Source of the DNA: Mercurialis annua
Taxonomy: Eukaryota; Streptophyta; Magnoliopsida; Malpighiales; Euphorbiaceae
NCBI RefSeq assembly: GCF_937616625.2
Contig: NC_065574.1
Location: 27,282,501 to 27,346,500 of the forward strand
DNA length: 64,000 nucleotides
Direction: 5' to 3'
Shown: positions 24,970 to 36,700 of the stretch, piece after piece
Layout: every line of letters begins with the position of its first letter
How positions within the stretch are numbered: position 1 is the first letter of the stretch
Translations under genes and position numbers: made by a program
The notes under the pieces: generated by a model
Seen by the model: only the letters and a program-made list of their open reading frames with translations
Told to the model about the DNA's origin: nothing
The model's database searches: none

Positions 24970-25186
24970 GGGCTATGTGCCATCTACGGGCTATGTGCCA
25001 CCAGCGGGCTATGTGCCACCAGCGTGCTACGTGCCACCAGCGGGCTATGTGCCACCAGCGGGCTATGTGCCATCTACGGGCTATGTGCCATCTACGGGCT
25101 ATGTGCCACCAGCGGGCTATGTGCCATCTAACGGGCTATGTGCCATCAACGGGCCATGCACCATCAACAGATTAAGTGCCACCTAC
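24970..25186 (+). repeat. 18-bp minisatellite in the retrotransposon 3' region (12 units)
   Basis: Twelve head-to-tail units of the form GGGCTATGTGCCACCAGC or GGGCTATGTGCCATCTAC fill 217 bp. One unit is 19 bp and the last two are degenerate. The two main variants alternate in short blocks, which suggests duplication of unit groups. In forward frames it reads as GYVPPA/GYVPST-like hexapeptides, but it lies after pol and has no start context, so it is unlikely to be coding. Tandem repeats in the hypervariable region between pol and the 3' LTR are known in Tat/Ogre elements. Confidence 0.9.
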
Positions 25187-25540
25187 GAGCAAGGATAACC
25201 CCGGGCTACCCAGTCAAGAATCCATGAGAAAAACTAGAAAGTTCACGTTAACAAAACTAAGCTCGGAGTCCAAACAGAGTTATCCACAAAAAGCATGTTA
25301 TCATATACATAGTCTAAATTTTCAAAGCTACGAGACATGGCAAAAATTGCACTCAGGGAAACAACCGATATCATAAGAAAAACCGTAAACATTGGCATAA
25401 AAGAAAAATATTCAAAGTTTACAAAAACAAAGAATGAATTCACAAAGAGCTCAGAGCTCAACACACAAAAAATATCCAAAAATTACAAATTTACGAAAAC
25501 AAAGATAAAAATTGTTCAAGAATTACAAAGACAAGCTATC
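25187..25540 (+). other. AT-rich non-coding part of the retrotransposon
   Basis: An A-rich stretch with many AAAA and ACAAAG runs separates the minisatellite from the antisense ORF. I see no domain, no polypurine tract adjoining an LTR and no repeat. It may hold the untranslated 3' end of the antisense transcript. Confidence 0.6.
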
Positions 25541-26051
25541 CTAATTCGGGGCTTGATCCTGGTCATCAGCAAGATAGTCCTCGATATTCGCGGGCATATC
25601 ATAATCTTCAGGCAGCTCTTTGGCCCGGCGGTGTAACTCCAGGACGTCTAGCTTGAAACCCGACACATCGGCATCAACCCCGAACCGGCCTCTCACGTAC
25701 TCGCCAACCTGGACCTCTCCGACATACAACATCCGTCGGAAATCCTCATAAAGATCCTCTTCCCGAGCAGCCACCTCGGCAACTTTAGCCTCCACATCCC
25801 CGGCTCGCTTGGTGGCTTCCTCCAGCTTTTTCTTCTGATCAGCCACGGTATCCCGGAGCCCTTTGCTGGCTAGTTCATTCTGACGAGTTACGTCGGCAAG
25901 CTGCTTCGAAAAGTCCTCCTTTTCAGCAGCCTTCTCGGTCTCCAGACGACCAACGTCTTTTCGCAAAGACTCCAAGACCCCTAGGTCCTCAGCACGCCGA
26001 TCCTCGGATTCCTTCAGCTGGCCTTCCAATTTCGCCACCAAGGAGGCCCCC
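25541..26051 (-). pseudogene. Antisense coiled-coil ORF of the Tat element, 5'-truncated
   Basis: The minus strand is open from the satellite junction to TAG at 25541, about 170 codons. The frame has no ATG at its right end. It runs open until the junction itself creates a stop, so the N-terminal part has been lost. The visible protein is rich in E, K, A, D and L with heptad-like spacing (LEGQLKESEDRR, RLETEKAAEKEDF, KKKLEEATKRAGDVEAKV), predicting a coiled coil. It is followed by a globular tail (YVRGRFGVDADVSGFKLDV) and an acidic C-terminus. Extra antisense ORFs between integrase and 3' LTR are known in several Tat elements. Their function is not established. Confidence 0.75.
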
Positions 26052-26058
26052 TATTACG
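26046..26058. other. Retrotransposon 3' breakpoint into satellite
   Basis: The element sequence ends in CCCCC at about 26051 and satellite resumes with TATTACGCAAAG, at about monomer position 31. The 5' junction is at monomer position 12. ATTAC occurs on both sides (17969-17973 and 26053-26057), but at two different positions of the monomer, so it is not a clean target-site duplication. Confidence 0.8.
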
Positions 26059-29000
26059 CAAAGTGTGCGTTAAAAGTGATGCTAGATTAGTATGTCAGGT
26101 CACAAGTCTCTGTAACGCGTCGTTCCGATTGCCTAAGCATGGTTAGGTTATATTACACAAAATGTGTGTGAAAAGTGACGCTAGATTAGGATATCGCGTC
26201 ACAAATCTCTCTAACGCGTCGTTACGATTACATACGCATGTTTAGGTTATATTATGCAATGTGTGCGTGAAAAGTGACGCTAGATTAGTATGTTGCGTCT
26301 CAAGTCTATTTAACGCGTCGTTTCGATTACCATGCTTATGTCGCGTCAGAAGTCTCTATTGCGTCGTTCCGATTACCTAAGCATGGTTAGGTTATATTAC
26401 ACAAAGTGTGGGTGAAAAATGACGCTAGATTAGTATGTCGCGTCTCAACTCTTTAACGCGTCGTTTTGATTACCTAAGCATGGTTAGGTTATATTACACA
26501 AAGTGTGCGTGAAAAGTGACGCTAGATTAGTATGTCATTTCACAAGTCTCTTTATCGTATCGTTCCAATTATCTAAGCATAGTTAGGTTATTATACGCAA
26601 ATTGTGCGTGAAAAATGACGCTAGATTAGTATGTCGCGTCTCAAGTCTCTATAACGCGTCGTTTCGATTGCGTCACAAGTCGCTCTAACGCATCGTTCCA
26701 ATTACCGAAGCATGGTTAGGTTATATTACGCAAAGTGTGTATGAAAAGTGACTCTAAATTAGTATGCCGGGTCACAAGTCTTTTTAACGCGTCGTTCTGA
26801 TTACCTAAGCATGGTTAGGTTATATTACGCAAAGTGTGCGTGAAAAGTGACGCTAGATTAGTATGTCGTTTCACAAGTCTTTTTAACGTGTCGTTCCGAT
26901 TATCTAAGCATGGTAAGGTTATATTATGCAAAGTTTGTGTGAAAAGTGATGCTAGATTATAATGTCGCGTCTCAAGTCTCTTTAATGCTTCGTTTCGATT
27001 ACCATGCTAATGTCGCGTCACAAGTCTCTCTAACGCGTCGTTCCGATTACCTTAAGCATGGTTAGGTTATATTACGGAAAGTGTGCGTTAAAAGTGACGC
27101 TACATTAATATGTCGAGTCACAAGTCTCCTTAATGCGTCGTTCTAATTACCTAAGCATGGCATGAAAAGTAACGCTAGTTTAGTATGTCGCGTCTCAAGT
27201 CTCTCTAACGCGTCGTTTCGATTACCTAAGCATGGTTAGGATATGTTAAGGAAAGTGTGCGTTAAAAGTGACGCTAAATTCCTATGTCGCATCACAAGTC
27301 TCTTTTACGCGTCGTTCCGATTACCTATATGGTTAGCTTATATTACGCAAAGTGTGCTTGAAAAGTGACGTTAGATTAGTATGTCGCGACTCAGGTCTCT
27401 ATAATGCGTTGTCTCGATTACCATATTTTGGTTAAGCTATATTATGCAATGTGTGCGTGAAAAGTGATGCTAGATTAGCATGTCGCGTCTCAAGTCTCTT
27501 TAACGCGTCGTTTCGATTACCATGCTTATGTCGGATCACAATTCTCTCTAACGCGTCGTTCCAATTACCTAAGAATAGTTAGGTTATATTACGCAAAGTG
27601 TGCGTTAAAAGTGACGCTAGATTACTATGTCCCGTCACAAGTCTCTTTAACGAGTCGATCCGATTACCTAAGCATGGTTAGGTTATATTACGCAAAGTGT
27701 GCATGAAAAGTTACGCTCGATTTGTATGTCGCGTCTCAAGTCTCTTTAATGCATCGTTTTCGATTACCATGCTTATGTCGCGTCACAAGTCTCTCAAACG
27801 CGTTGTTCCGAGTACTTAGGCATGGTTAGGTTATATTACGCAAAGTGTGCGTGAAAAGTGAATCTAGATTAGTACGTCGCGTCACCAATCTCTTTAAAAC
27901 GTCGTTCCGATTACCTAAAATTGGTTAGGTTATATTACGCAAAGTGTGCGTAAAAAGTGACGCTAGATTAGTATGTCGCGTCTCGAGTCTCTTTAACGTG
28001 TCAGTCCGATTACCTAAGCATGATTAAGTTATATTACGCAAAGTGTGCGTGAAAAGTGACGCTTGAATTGTATGTCGCATGCATCGTTTTTAATTACCAT
28101 GCTTATGTCGCGTCACAAGTCTCTCAAACACGTTGTTCGGATTACCTAAGCATGGTTAAGTTATATTATGCAAAGTGTGCATGAATAGTGACGCTAGATT
28201 ACTATATCGCGTCACAAGTCTCTCTAACGCGTAGTTTCGATTACCTAAGCATGTTTAGGCTATATTATGCAATGTGTGCGTGAAAAGTGACGCTAGATTA
28301 GAATGTTGCCTCTAAAGTCTATTTAACGCGTTGTTTCGATTACCATGCTTATGTCGCGACACAAGTCTCTCTATTTCGTCGTTCCGATTACCTAAGCATG
28401 GCTAAGTTATATTACGCAAAGTGTGCGTTAAAAGTGACGCTAGATTAGTATGTCCTGTCACAAGTCTCTTTAACGCGTCGATCCGATTACCTAAGCATGG
28501 TTAGGTTATATTACGCAAAGTGTGCATGAAAAGTTACGCTCGATTTGTATGTCACGACTCAAGTCTCTTTAATGCATCGTTTTCGATTACCATGCTTATG
28601 TCGCGTCACAAGTCTCTCAAACGCGTTGTTCCGATTACCTAGGCATGGTTAGGTTATATTACGCAAAATGTGCGTGAAAAGTGAAGCTAGATTAGTACGT
28701 CGCGTCACCAGTCTCTTTAACACGTCGTTCCGATTACCTAAGCATAGTTAGGTTATATTACGCAAAGTGTGCGTAAAAAGTGACGCTAGATTAGTATGTC
28801 GCGTGTCGAGTCTCTTTAACGTGTCAGTCCGATTACCTGATCATGGTTAGGTTATATTACGCAAAGTGTGCGTGAAAAGTGACGCTTGAATTGTATGTCG
28901 CGTCTCAAGTCTCTTTAATGCATCGTTTTTAATTACCATGCTTATGTCGCGTCACAAGTCTCTCAAACACGTTGTTCGGATTACCTAAGCACGGTTAGGT

Positions 29001-32000
29001 TATATTATGCAAAATGTGCGTGAAAAGTGAATCTAGATTAGTACGTCGCGTCACCTGTCTCTTTAAAACGTCGTCCCGATTACCTAAGCATGGTTAGGTT
29101 ATATTACGCAAAGTGTGCGTAAAAAGTGACGCTAGATTATGTCGCGTCTCGAGTCTCTTTAACGTGTCAGTCCGATTACCAAAGCATGGTTAGGTTATAT
29201 TACGCAAAGTGTGCGTGAAAAGTGACGCTTGAATTGTATGTCGCGTCTCAAGACTCTTTAATGCATTGTTTTTAATTACCATGCTTATGTCGCGTCACAA
29301 GTCTCTTAAACACGTTGTTCAGATTACCTAAGCATGGTTAGGTTATATTATGCAAAGTATGCGTGAAAAGTGACACTATATGACTATATCGCGTCACAAG
29401 TCTGTCTAACGCGTTTTTCGATTACCTAAGCATGTTTAGGCTATATTATGCAATTTGTGCGTGAAAAGTGACACTAGATTAGAATGTTGCATCTAAAGTC
29501 TATTTAACGCGTTGTTTCGATTACCATGCTTATGTCGCGACACAAGTCTCTCTATTTCGTCGTTCCGATTACCTAAGCATGGTTACGTTATATTACGCAA
29601 AGTGTGCGTTAAAAGTGACGCTAGATTAGTATGTCCCGTCACAAGTCTCTTTAACGAGTCGATCCGATTACCTAAGCATGGTTAGGTTATATTACGCAAA
29701 GTGTGCATGAAAAGTTACGCTCGATTTGTATGTCACGACTCAAGTCTCGTTAATGCATCGTTTTCGATTACCATGCCTATGTCGCATCACAAGTCTCTCA
29801 AATGCGTTGTTCCGATTACCTAGGCATGGTTAGGTTATATTACGCAAAATGTGCGTGAAAAGTGAAGCTAGATTAGTACGACGCGTCACCAGTCTCTTTA
29901 ACACGTCGTTCTGATTACCTAAGCATAGTTAGGTTATATTACGCAAAGTGTGCGTAAAAAGTGACGCTAGATTAGTATGTCGCGTCTCGAGTCTCTTTAA
30001 CGTGTCAGTCCGATTACCTAATCATGGTTAGGTTATTATACGCAAAGTGTGCGTGAAAAGTGACGCTTGATTGATATGTCGCGTCTCAAGTCTCTTTAAT
30101 GCAACGTTTTTTATTACCATGCTTATGTCGCGTCACAAGTCTCTCAAACACGCTGTTCGGATTACCTAAGCATGTATAGGTTATATTACGCAAAGTGTGC
30201 GTGAAAAGTGACGCTATATTAATAATATGTCCCATCTCAAGTCTCTTAAATGCATCGTTTTCGATTACCATGCTTCTATCGCGTCACAAGTCTCTCAAAC
30301 ACGTTGTTCCGATTACCTAAGCATGGTTAGGTTATATTACGCAAAGTGTGCGTGCAAAGTAACGCTAGATTAGTATGTAGCGTCTCAAGTGTCTTTAACG
30401 CGTCGTTCGGATTACCTAAGCATGGTTAGGTTATATTACGCAAAGTGTGCGTGAAAAGTGACGCTATATTAATATGTCACGTCTCAAGTCTCTTTGATGC
30501 GTCGTTTTGATTACCATGCTTATGCGCGTCACAAATATCTCAAACGCGTCGTTCCGATTACCTAAGCATGTTTAGGCTATATTATGCAATGTGTGCGTGA
30601 AAAGTGACGCTAGATATGTTGCGTCTAAAGTCTATTTAACGCGTCGTTTCGATTACTATGCTTATGCCGCGTCACAAGTCTCTCTATTGCATCGTTCCGA
30701 TTACCTAAGCATGGTTAGGTTATATTACGCAAAGTGTGCGTGAAAAATGACGCTAGATTACTATGTCGCGTATCAACTCTCTTTAGCGCGTCGTTTTGAT
30801 TAACTAAGCATGGTTAGTTATATTACGCAAAGTGTGCATGAAAAGTGATGCTAGATTAGTATGTCATGCCACAAGTCTCTTTATCGCATCGTTCCAATTA
30901 TCTAAGCATGGTTAGGTTATTACGCAAAGCGTGCGTGAAAAGTGACGCTAGATTAGTATGTCGCGTCTCAAGTCTCTATAATGCGTCGTTTCGATAGCGT
31001 CCCAAGTCTCTCTAACGCGTCGTTCCGATTACCGAAGCATGGTTAGGTTATATTACGCAAAGTGTGCATGAAAATGACTCTAAATTAGTATGACGACGTC
31101 ACAAGTCTTTTTAACGCATTGTTCCGATTACATAAGCATGGTTAAGGTTATATATTACGCAAAGTGTGCGTGAAAAGTGACGCTAGATTAGTATGTCGCT
31201 TCTCGAGTCTCTTTAACGCGTCGTTCCAATTACCTAAGCATGGTAAGGTTACATTACGCAAAGTGTGCGTGAAAAGTGACGCTCGATTTGTATGTCGCGT
31301 CTCAAGTCTCTTTAATGCATCGTTTTCGATTACCATGCTTATGTCGCGTCACAAGTCTCTCAAACGCGTTGTTCCGATTACCTAAGCATGGTTAGGATAT
31401 ATTACGCAAAGTGTTCGTGCAAAGTGACGCTAGATTAGTATGTAGCGTCTCAAGTCTCTTTAACGCGTCGTTCGGATTACCTAAGCATGGTTAGGTTATA
31501 TTACGCAAAGTGTGCGTGAAAAGTGACGCTAGATTAGTATGTCGCGTCTCGAGTCTCTTAACCGTGTCAGTCCGATTACCTAAGCATGGTTAGGTTATAT
31601 TACACAAAGTGTGCGTGAAAAGTGACGCTAGATTAATGTCGCGTCTCAAGTCTCTTTAATGCGTCGTTTTGATTACCATGATTATGCGCGTCACGAATCT
31701 CTCTAACGCGTCGTTCCGATTACCTAAGCATGGTTAGGTTATATTATGGAAAGTGTGCGTTAAAAGTGACGCTAGATTAATATGTCGCATCCCAAATCTT
31801 TTTAACACGTTGTTCCGATTACCTAAGCATGGTTAGGTTATATTACGCAAAGTGTGAGTGAAAAGTGACGCTAGATTATAATGTCGCGTCTCAAGTCTCT
31901 TTAATGCTTCGTTTTAATTACCATGCTTATGTCGCGTTACAAGTCTCTCTAACGCGTCATTTCGATTGCCTAAGCATGGTTAGGTTATATTACGGAAAGT

Positions 32001-33664
32001 GTGCGTTAAAAGGGACGCTACATTAATATGTTGCATCACAAGTCTCTTTAACGCGTCGTTCTGATTACCTAAGCATGGTTAGGTTATATTACGCAAACTG
32101 TGCGTGAAAAGTAACTCTGGATCAGTATGTCGCGTCTCAAGTCTCTTTAACGCGTCGTTCCGATTACCTAAGCATGGTTAGGTTATATTACGCAAAGTGT
32201 GCGTGACAAGTGACGCTAGATTAATATGTCGCGTCTCAAGTCTCTTTAATGCGTCGTTTCCCTTACCATGCTTATGTCGCGTCACAAGTCTCTCTAACGC
32301 GTCGTTTCGATAGCGTCACAAGTGTCTCTAACCCGTCGTTCCGATTACCGAAGCATGGTTAGGTTATATTACGCAAATTGTGCATCCGATTACCTAAGCA
32401 TGGTTAGGTTATATTACGCAAAGTCTGTGTGAAAAGTGACGCTAGATTAGTATGTCGCGTCAAAAGTTTCTTTAACGCGTCGTTCCGATTACCTAAGCAT
32501 GGTAAGGTTATATTACGCAAAGTATGCGTGAAAAGTGATGCTAGATTATAATGTCGCGTCTCAAGTCTCTTTGATGCTTCGTTTTGATTACCATGCTTAT
32601 GTCGCGTCACAAGTCTCTCTAACGCGTCATTCCGATTACCTAAGCATGGTTAGGTTATATTATGGAAAGGATGCGCTAAAAGTGACGCTACATTAATATG
32701 TCACATCAGAAATCTCTTTGACGCGTCGTTCTGATTACCTAAGCATGGTTAGGTTATATTACGCAAAGTGTGAGTGAAAAGTAACGCTAGATTAGTATGT
32801 CGCCTCTCAAGTCTCTTTAACGCGTCGTTCGGACCTAAGCATGGATAAGTTATATTACGCTAAGTGTGCGTGAAAAGTGAAGTTAGATTAGTATGTTGCC
32901 TCACAAGTCTCTTTAGCGCGTCGTTCCGATTACCTAATCATGGTTAGGTTATATTACACAAAGTGTGTGTGAAAAGTGACGCTAGATTAATATGTCGCGT
33001 CTCAAGTCTCTTTAATGCGTCGTTTCGATTACCAAGCTTATGTCGCGTCACAAGTCTCTCTAACGCGTCGTTCCGATTAACTAAGCATGGTTAGGTTATA
33101 TTAAGGAAAGTGTGCGTTAAAAGTGACGCTAGATTATTATGTCGCATCACAAGTCTCTTTTACGCGTCGTTTTGATTACCTAAGTATGGTTAGGTTATCT
33201 TACGCAAAGTCTGCTTGAAAAGTGACGTTAGATTAGTATTCCGCATCTCAAGTCTCTATAATGCGTCGTTTCGATTACCATGTTTATGTCGCGTCACAAG
33301 TCTCTCTAACGCGTCGTTCCGATTACCTAATCATGGTTAGACTATATTATGCAATGTGTGCGTGAAAAGTGACGCTAGATTAGTATGTCGCGTGTCAAGT
33401 CTCTTTAACGCGTCGTTTCGATTACCATGCTTATTGCAAGGTCACAAGTCTCTCTAACGCGTCGTTCCAATTACCTAAGAATGGTTAGGTTATATTGCGC
33501 AAAGTGTGCGTTAAAAGTGACACTAGATTAGTATGTACCGTCACAACTCCCTTTAACGCGTCGATCCTATTACCTAAGAATGGTTAGGTTATATTACGCA
33601 AAGTGTGCATGAAAAGTGACGCTAGATTAGTATGTCGCGTCTCAAGTCTCTTTAACGTGTTAGT
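26052..33664 (+). repeat. Satellite array, right arm segment B
   Basis: Plus-strand long and short modules continue from the retrotransposon edge. Copies here carry mixed variants, including forms later fixed in the HOR array, such as GTCAGGTCACAAGTCTCTG (26094) and TTAGGCTATATTATGCAATG (about 28256). This makes the segment a plausible pool from which the HOR unit was assembled. No gene is visible. Open frames of 60-73 aa on either strand are satellite translations. Confidence 0.93.
27640..30170 (+). repeat. Loose higher-order repeat, ~0.82 and ~1.18 kb spacing
   Basis: The marker GTTACGCTCGATTTGTATG starts at 27710, 28533 and 29714. The marker GACGCTTGAATTG, or a close form, starts at 28058, 28881 and 30062, with an extra copy at 29224. 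Both markers give the same spacings, 823 and 1181 bp, so three copies of one block are present. The middle-to-last interval holds an extra piece: 343 bp precede the additional 29224 marker. Confidence 0.75.
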
Positions 33665-33750
33665 CCGATTACCTAAGCATGGTTAGGTTATATTACGCAA
33701 AGTGTGCGTGAAAAGTGACGCTAGATTAATGTCGCATCTCAAGTCTCTTT

Positions 33751-36700
33751 AATGGGTCGTTTTGATTACCATGCTTTTGCGCGTCACAAATCTCTCTAAC
33801 GCGTCGTTCCGATTACCTAAGCATGGTTAGGTTATATTATGGAAAAGTGTGCGTTAAAAGTGCCGCTAGATTAATATGTTGCATCACAAGTCTTCTTTAA
33901 CACGTCGTTCCGATTACCTAAGCATGGTTAGGTTATGTTACGCAAAGTGTGAGTGAAAAGTGACGCTAGATTAGTTTGTCAGGTCACAAGTCTCTGCAAC
34001 GCGTCGTTCCGATCGCCTAAACATGGTTAGGTTATATTACGCAAAGTGTGAGTGAAAAATGACGCTACATTTGTATATCCCATCATAAGTCTCTTTTACT
34101 CGTCGTTCCGATTACATAAGCATGTTTAGGTTATATTATGCATTGTGTGCGTGAAAAGTGACGCTAGATTAGTATGTCGCGTCTCAAGTCTCTCTAACGC
34201 GTCGTTCCGATTACCTAAGCATGGTTAGGTTATCTTACGCAAAGTGTCCGTGAAAAGTGACGCTCGATTTTTATGTCGCGTCTCAAGTCTCTTTAATGCA
34301 TCGTTTTCGATTACCATGCTTATGTCGAGTCACAAGTCTCTCAAACGCGTCATTGCGATTACCTAAGCATGGTTAGGTTATGTTACGGAAAGTGTGCGTG
34401 CAAAGTAACGCTAGATTAGTATGTTGCGTCTCAAGTCTCTTTAACGCGTCCTTCGGATTACCTAAGCATGGTTAGGTTATATTACGCAAAGTGTGCGTGA
34501 AAAGTGAAGCTAGATTCGTTTGTCGCGTCACCAGTCTCATTAACACGTCGTTCCGATTACCTAAACATGGTTAGGTTATATTACGCAAAGTGTGCGTGAA
34601 AAGTGACGCTAGATTAATGTCGCATCTCAAGTCTCTTTAATGGGACGTTTTGATTACCATGCTTTTGCGCGTCACAAATCTCTCTAACGCGTCGTTCCGA
34701 TTACCTAAGCATGGTTAGGTTATATTATGGAAAAGTGTGCGTTAAAAGTGCCGCTAGATTAATATGTTGCATCACAAGTCTTCTTTAATACGTCGTTCCG
34801 ATTACCTAAGCATGGTTAGGTTATGTTACGCAAAGTGTGAGTGAAAAGTGACGCTAGATTAGTATGTCAGGTCACAAGTCTCTGCAACGCGTCGTTCCGA
34901 TCGCCTAAACATGGTTAGGTTATATTACGCAAAGTGTGAGTGAAAAGTGACGCTAGATTAGTATATCCCATCATAAGTCTCTTTTACTCGTCGTTCCGAT
35001 TACATAAGCATGTTTAGGTTATATTATGCATTGTGTGCGTGAAAAGTGACGCTAGATTAGTATGTCGCGTCTCAAGTCTCTCTAACGCGTCGTTCCGATT
35101 ACCTAAGCATGATTAGGCTATATTATGCAATGTGTGCGTGAAAAGTGACGCTAGATATGTTGCGTCTAAAGTCTATTTTTACGCGCCGTTTCGATTACCA
35201 TGCTTATGTCGCGTCACAAATCTCTCTACTGCGTCGTTCCGATTACCTAAGCATGGTTACGTTATATTACGCAAAGTGTGCGTGGAAAATGACGCTAGAT
35301 TAGTATGTCGTGTATCAACTCTCTTTTGCGCGACATTTTGATTAACTAAGCATGGTTAGGTTATATTACGCGAAGTGTGCATGAAAAGTGATGCTAGATT
35401 AGTATGTCATGTCACAAGTCTCTTTATCGCATCGTTCCAATTATCTAAGCATGGGTTATATTACGCAAAGTGTGCGTGAAAAGTGACGCTAGATTAGTAT
35501 GTCGCGTCTCAAGTCTCTTTAACGTCTCAGTCCGATTACCTAAGCATGGTTAGGTTATCTTACGCAAAGTGTCCGTGAAAAGTGACGCTCGATTTTTATG
35601 TCGCGTCTCAAGTCTCTTTAATGCATCATTTTCGATTACCATGCTTATGTCGAGTCACAAGTCTCTCAAACGCGTCATTGCGATTACCTAAGCATGGTTA
35701 GGTTATGTTACGGAAAGTGTGCGTGCAAAGTAATGCTAGATTAGTATGTTGCGTCTCAAGTCTCTTTAACGCGTCGTTCGGATTACCTAAGCATGGTTAG
35801 GTTATATTACGCAAAGTGTGCGTGAAAAGTGAAGCTAGATTCGTTTGTCGCGTCACCAGTCTCATTAACACGTCGTTCCGATTACCTAAACATGGTTAGG
35901 TTATATTACGCAAAGTGTGCGTGAAAAGTGACGCTAGATTAATGTCGCATCTCAAGTCTCTTTAATGGGTCGTTTTGATTACCATGCTTTTGCGCGTCAC
36001 AAATCTCTCTAACGCGTCGTTCCGATTACCTAAGCATGGTTAGGTTATATTATGGAAAAGTGTGCGTTAAAAGTGCCGCTAGATTAATATGTTGCATCAC
36101 AAGTCTTCTTTAACACGTCGTTCCGATTACCTAAGCATGGTTAGGTTATGTTACGCAAAGTGTGAGTGAAAAGTGACGATAGATTAGTATGTCAGGTCAC
36201 AAGTCTCTGCAACGCGTCGTTCCGATCGCCTAAACATGGTTAGGTTATATTACGCAAAGGGTGAGTGAAAAGTGACGCTAGATTAGTATATCCCATCATA
36301 AGTCTCTTTTACTCGTCGTTCCGATTACATAAGCATGTTTAGGTTATATTATGCATTGTGTGCGTGAAAAGTGACGCTAGATTAGTATGTCGCTTCTCAA
36401 GTCTCTCTAACGCGTCGTTCCGATTACCTAAGCATGGTTAGGTTATCTTACGCAAAGTGTCCGTGAAAAGTGACGCTCGATTTTTATGTCGCGTCTCAAG
36501 TCTCTTTAATGCATCGTTTTCGATTACCATGCTTATGTCGAGTCACAAGTCTCTCAAACGCGTCATTGCGATTACCTAAGCATGGTTAGGTTATGTTACG
36601 GAAAGTGTGCGTGCAAAGTAACGCTAGATTAGTATGTTGCGTCTCAAGTCTCTTTAACGCGTCGTTCGGATTACCTAAGCATGGTTAGGTTATATTACGC

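Larger units (their letters stand above)
17974..26051 (+). mobile_element. Ty3/gypsy LTR retrotransposon, Tat lineage, 3'-truncated and decayed
   Basis: An 8.1-kb element interrupts the satellite. In order it has a 5' LTR, primer-binding site, gag, protease, RT, RNase H, a second (archaeal-type) RNase H, integrase, a non-coding tail with an 18-bp minisatellite and an antisense ORF. The domain order PR-RT-RH-aRH-INT and the antisense ORF are hallmarks of plant Tat elements (the Ogre, Grande and Retand group). Every major coding block carries stops or frameshifts, so it cannot move on its own. No polypurine tract or 3' LTR is present: the right end breaks inside the antisense ORF and joins satellite directly. 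Its base composition looks clearly more GC-rich than the flanks. Confidence 0.93.

Noticed and set aside
24896..25198. Open frame reading GYVPPA hexapeptides
   Set aside because: It is the translation of an 18-bp minisatellite, open in all three forward frames, after the pol stop.
25541..26041. TTG at 26041 as the true start of the antisense ORF
   Set aside because: The frame is open beyond it up to the junction, so the real N-terminus was lost with the truncated element.
35132..35341. Recurring 69-aa open frame (MCVKSDARYVASK...) at 14 places between 35 and 54.5 kb
   Set aside because: It repeats because the HOR unit repeats. It is a translation of satellite modules whose lengths are multiples of three. 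It has no domain and no regulatory context, and related modules stop once per monomer.
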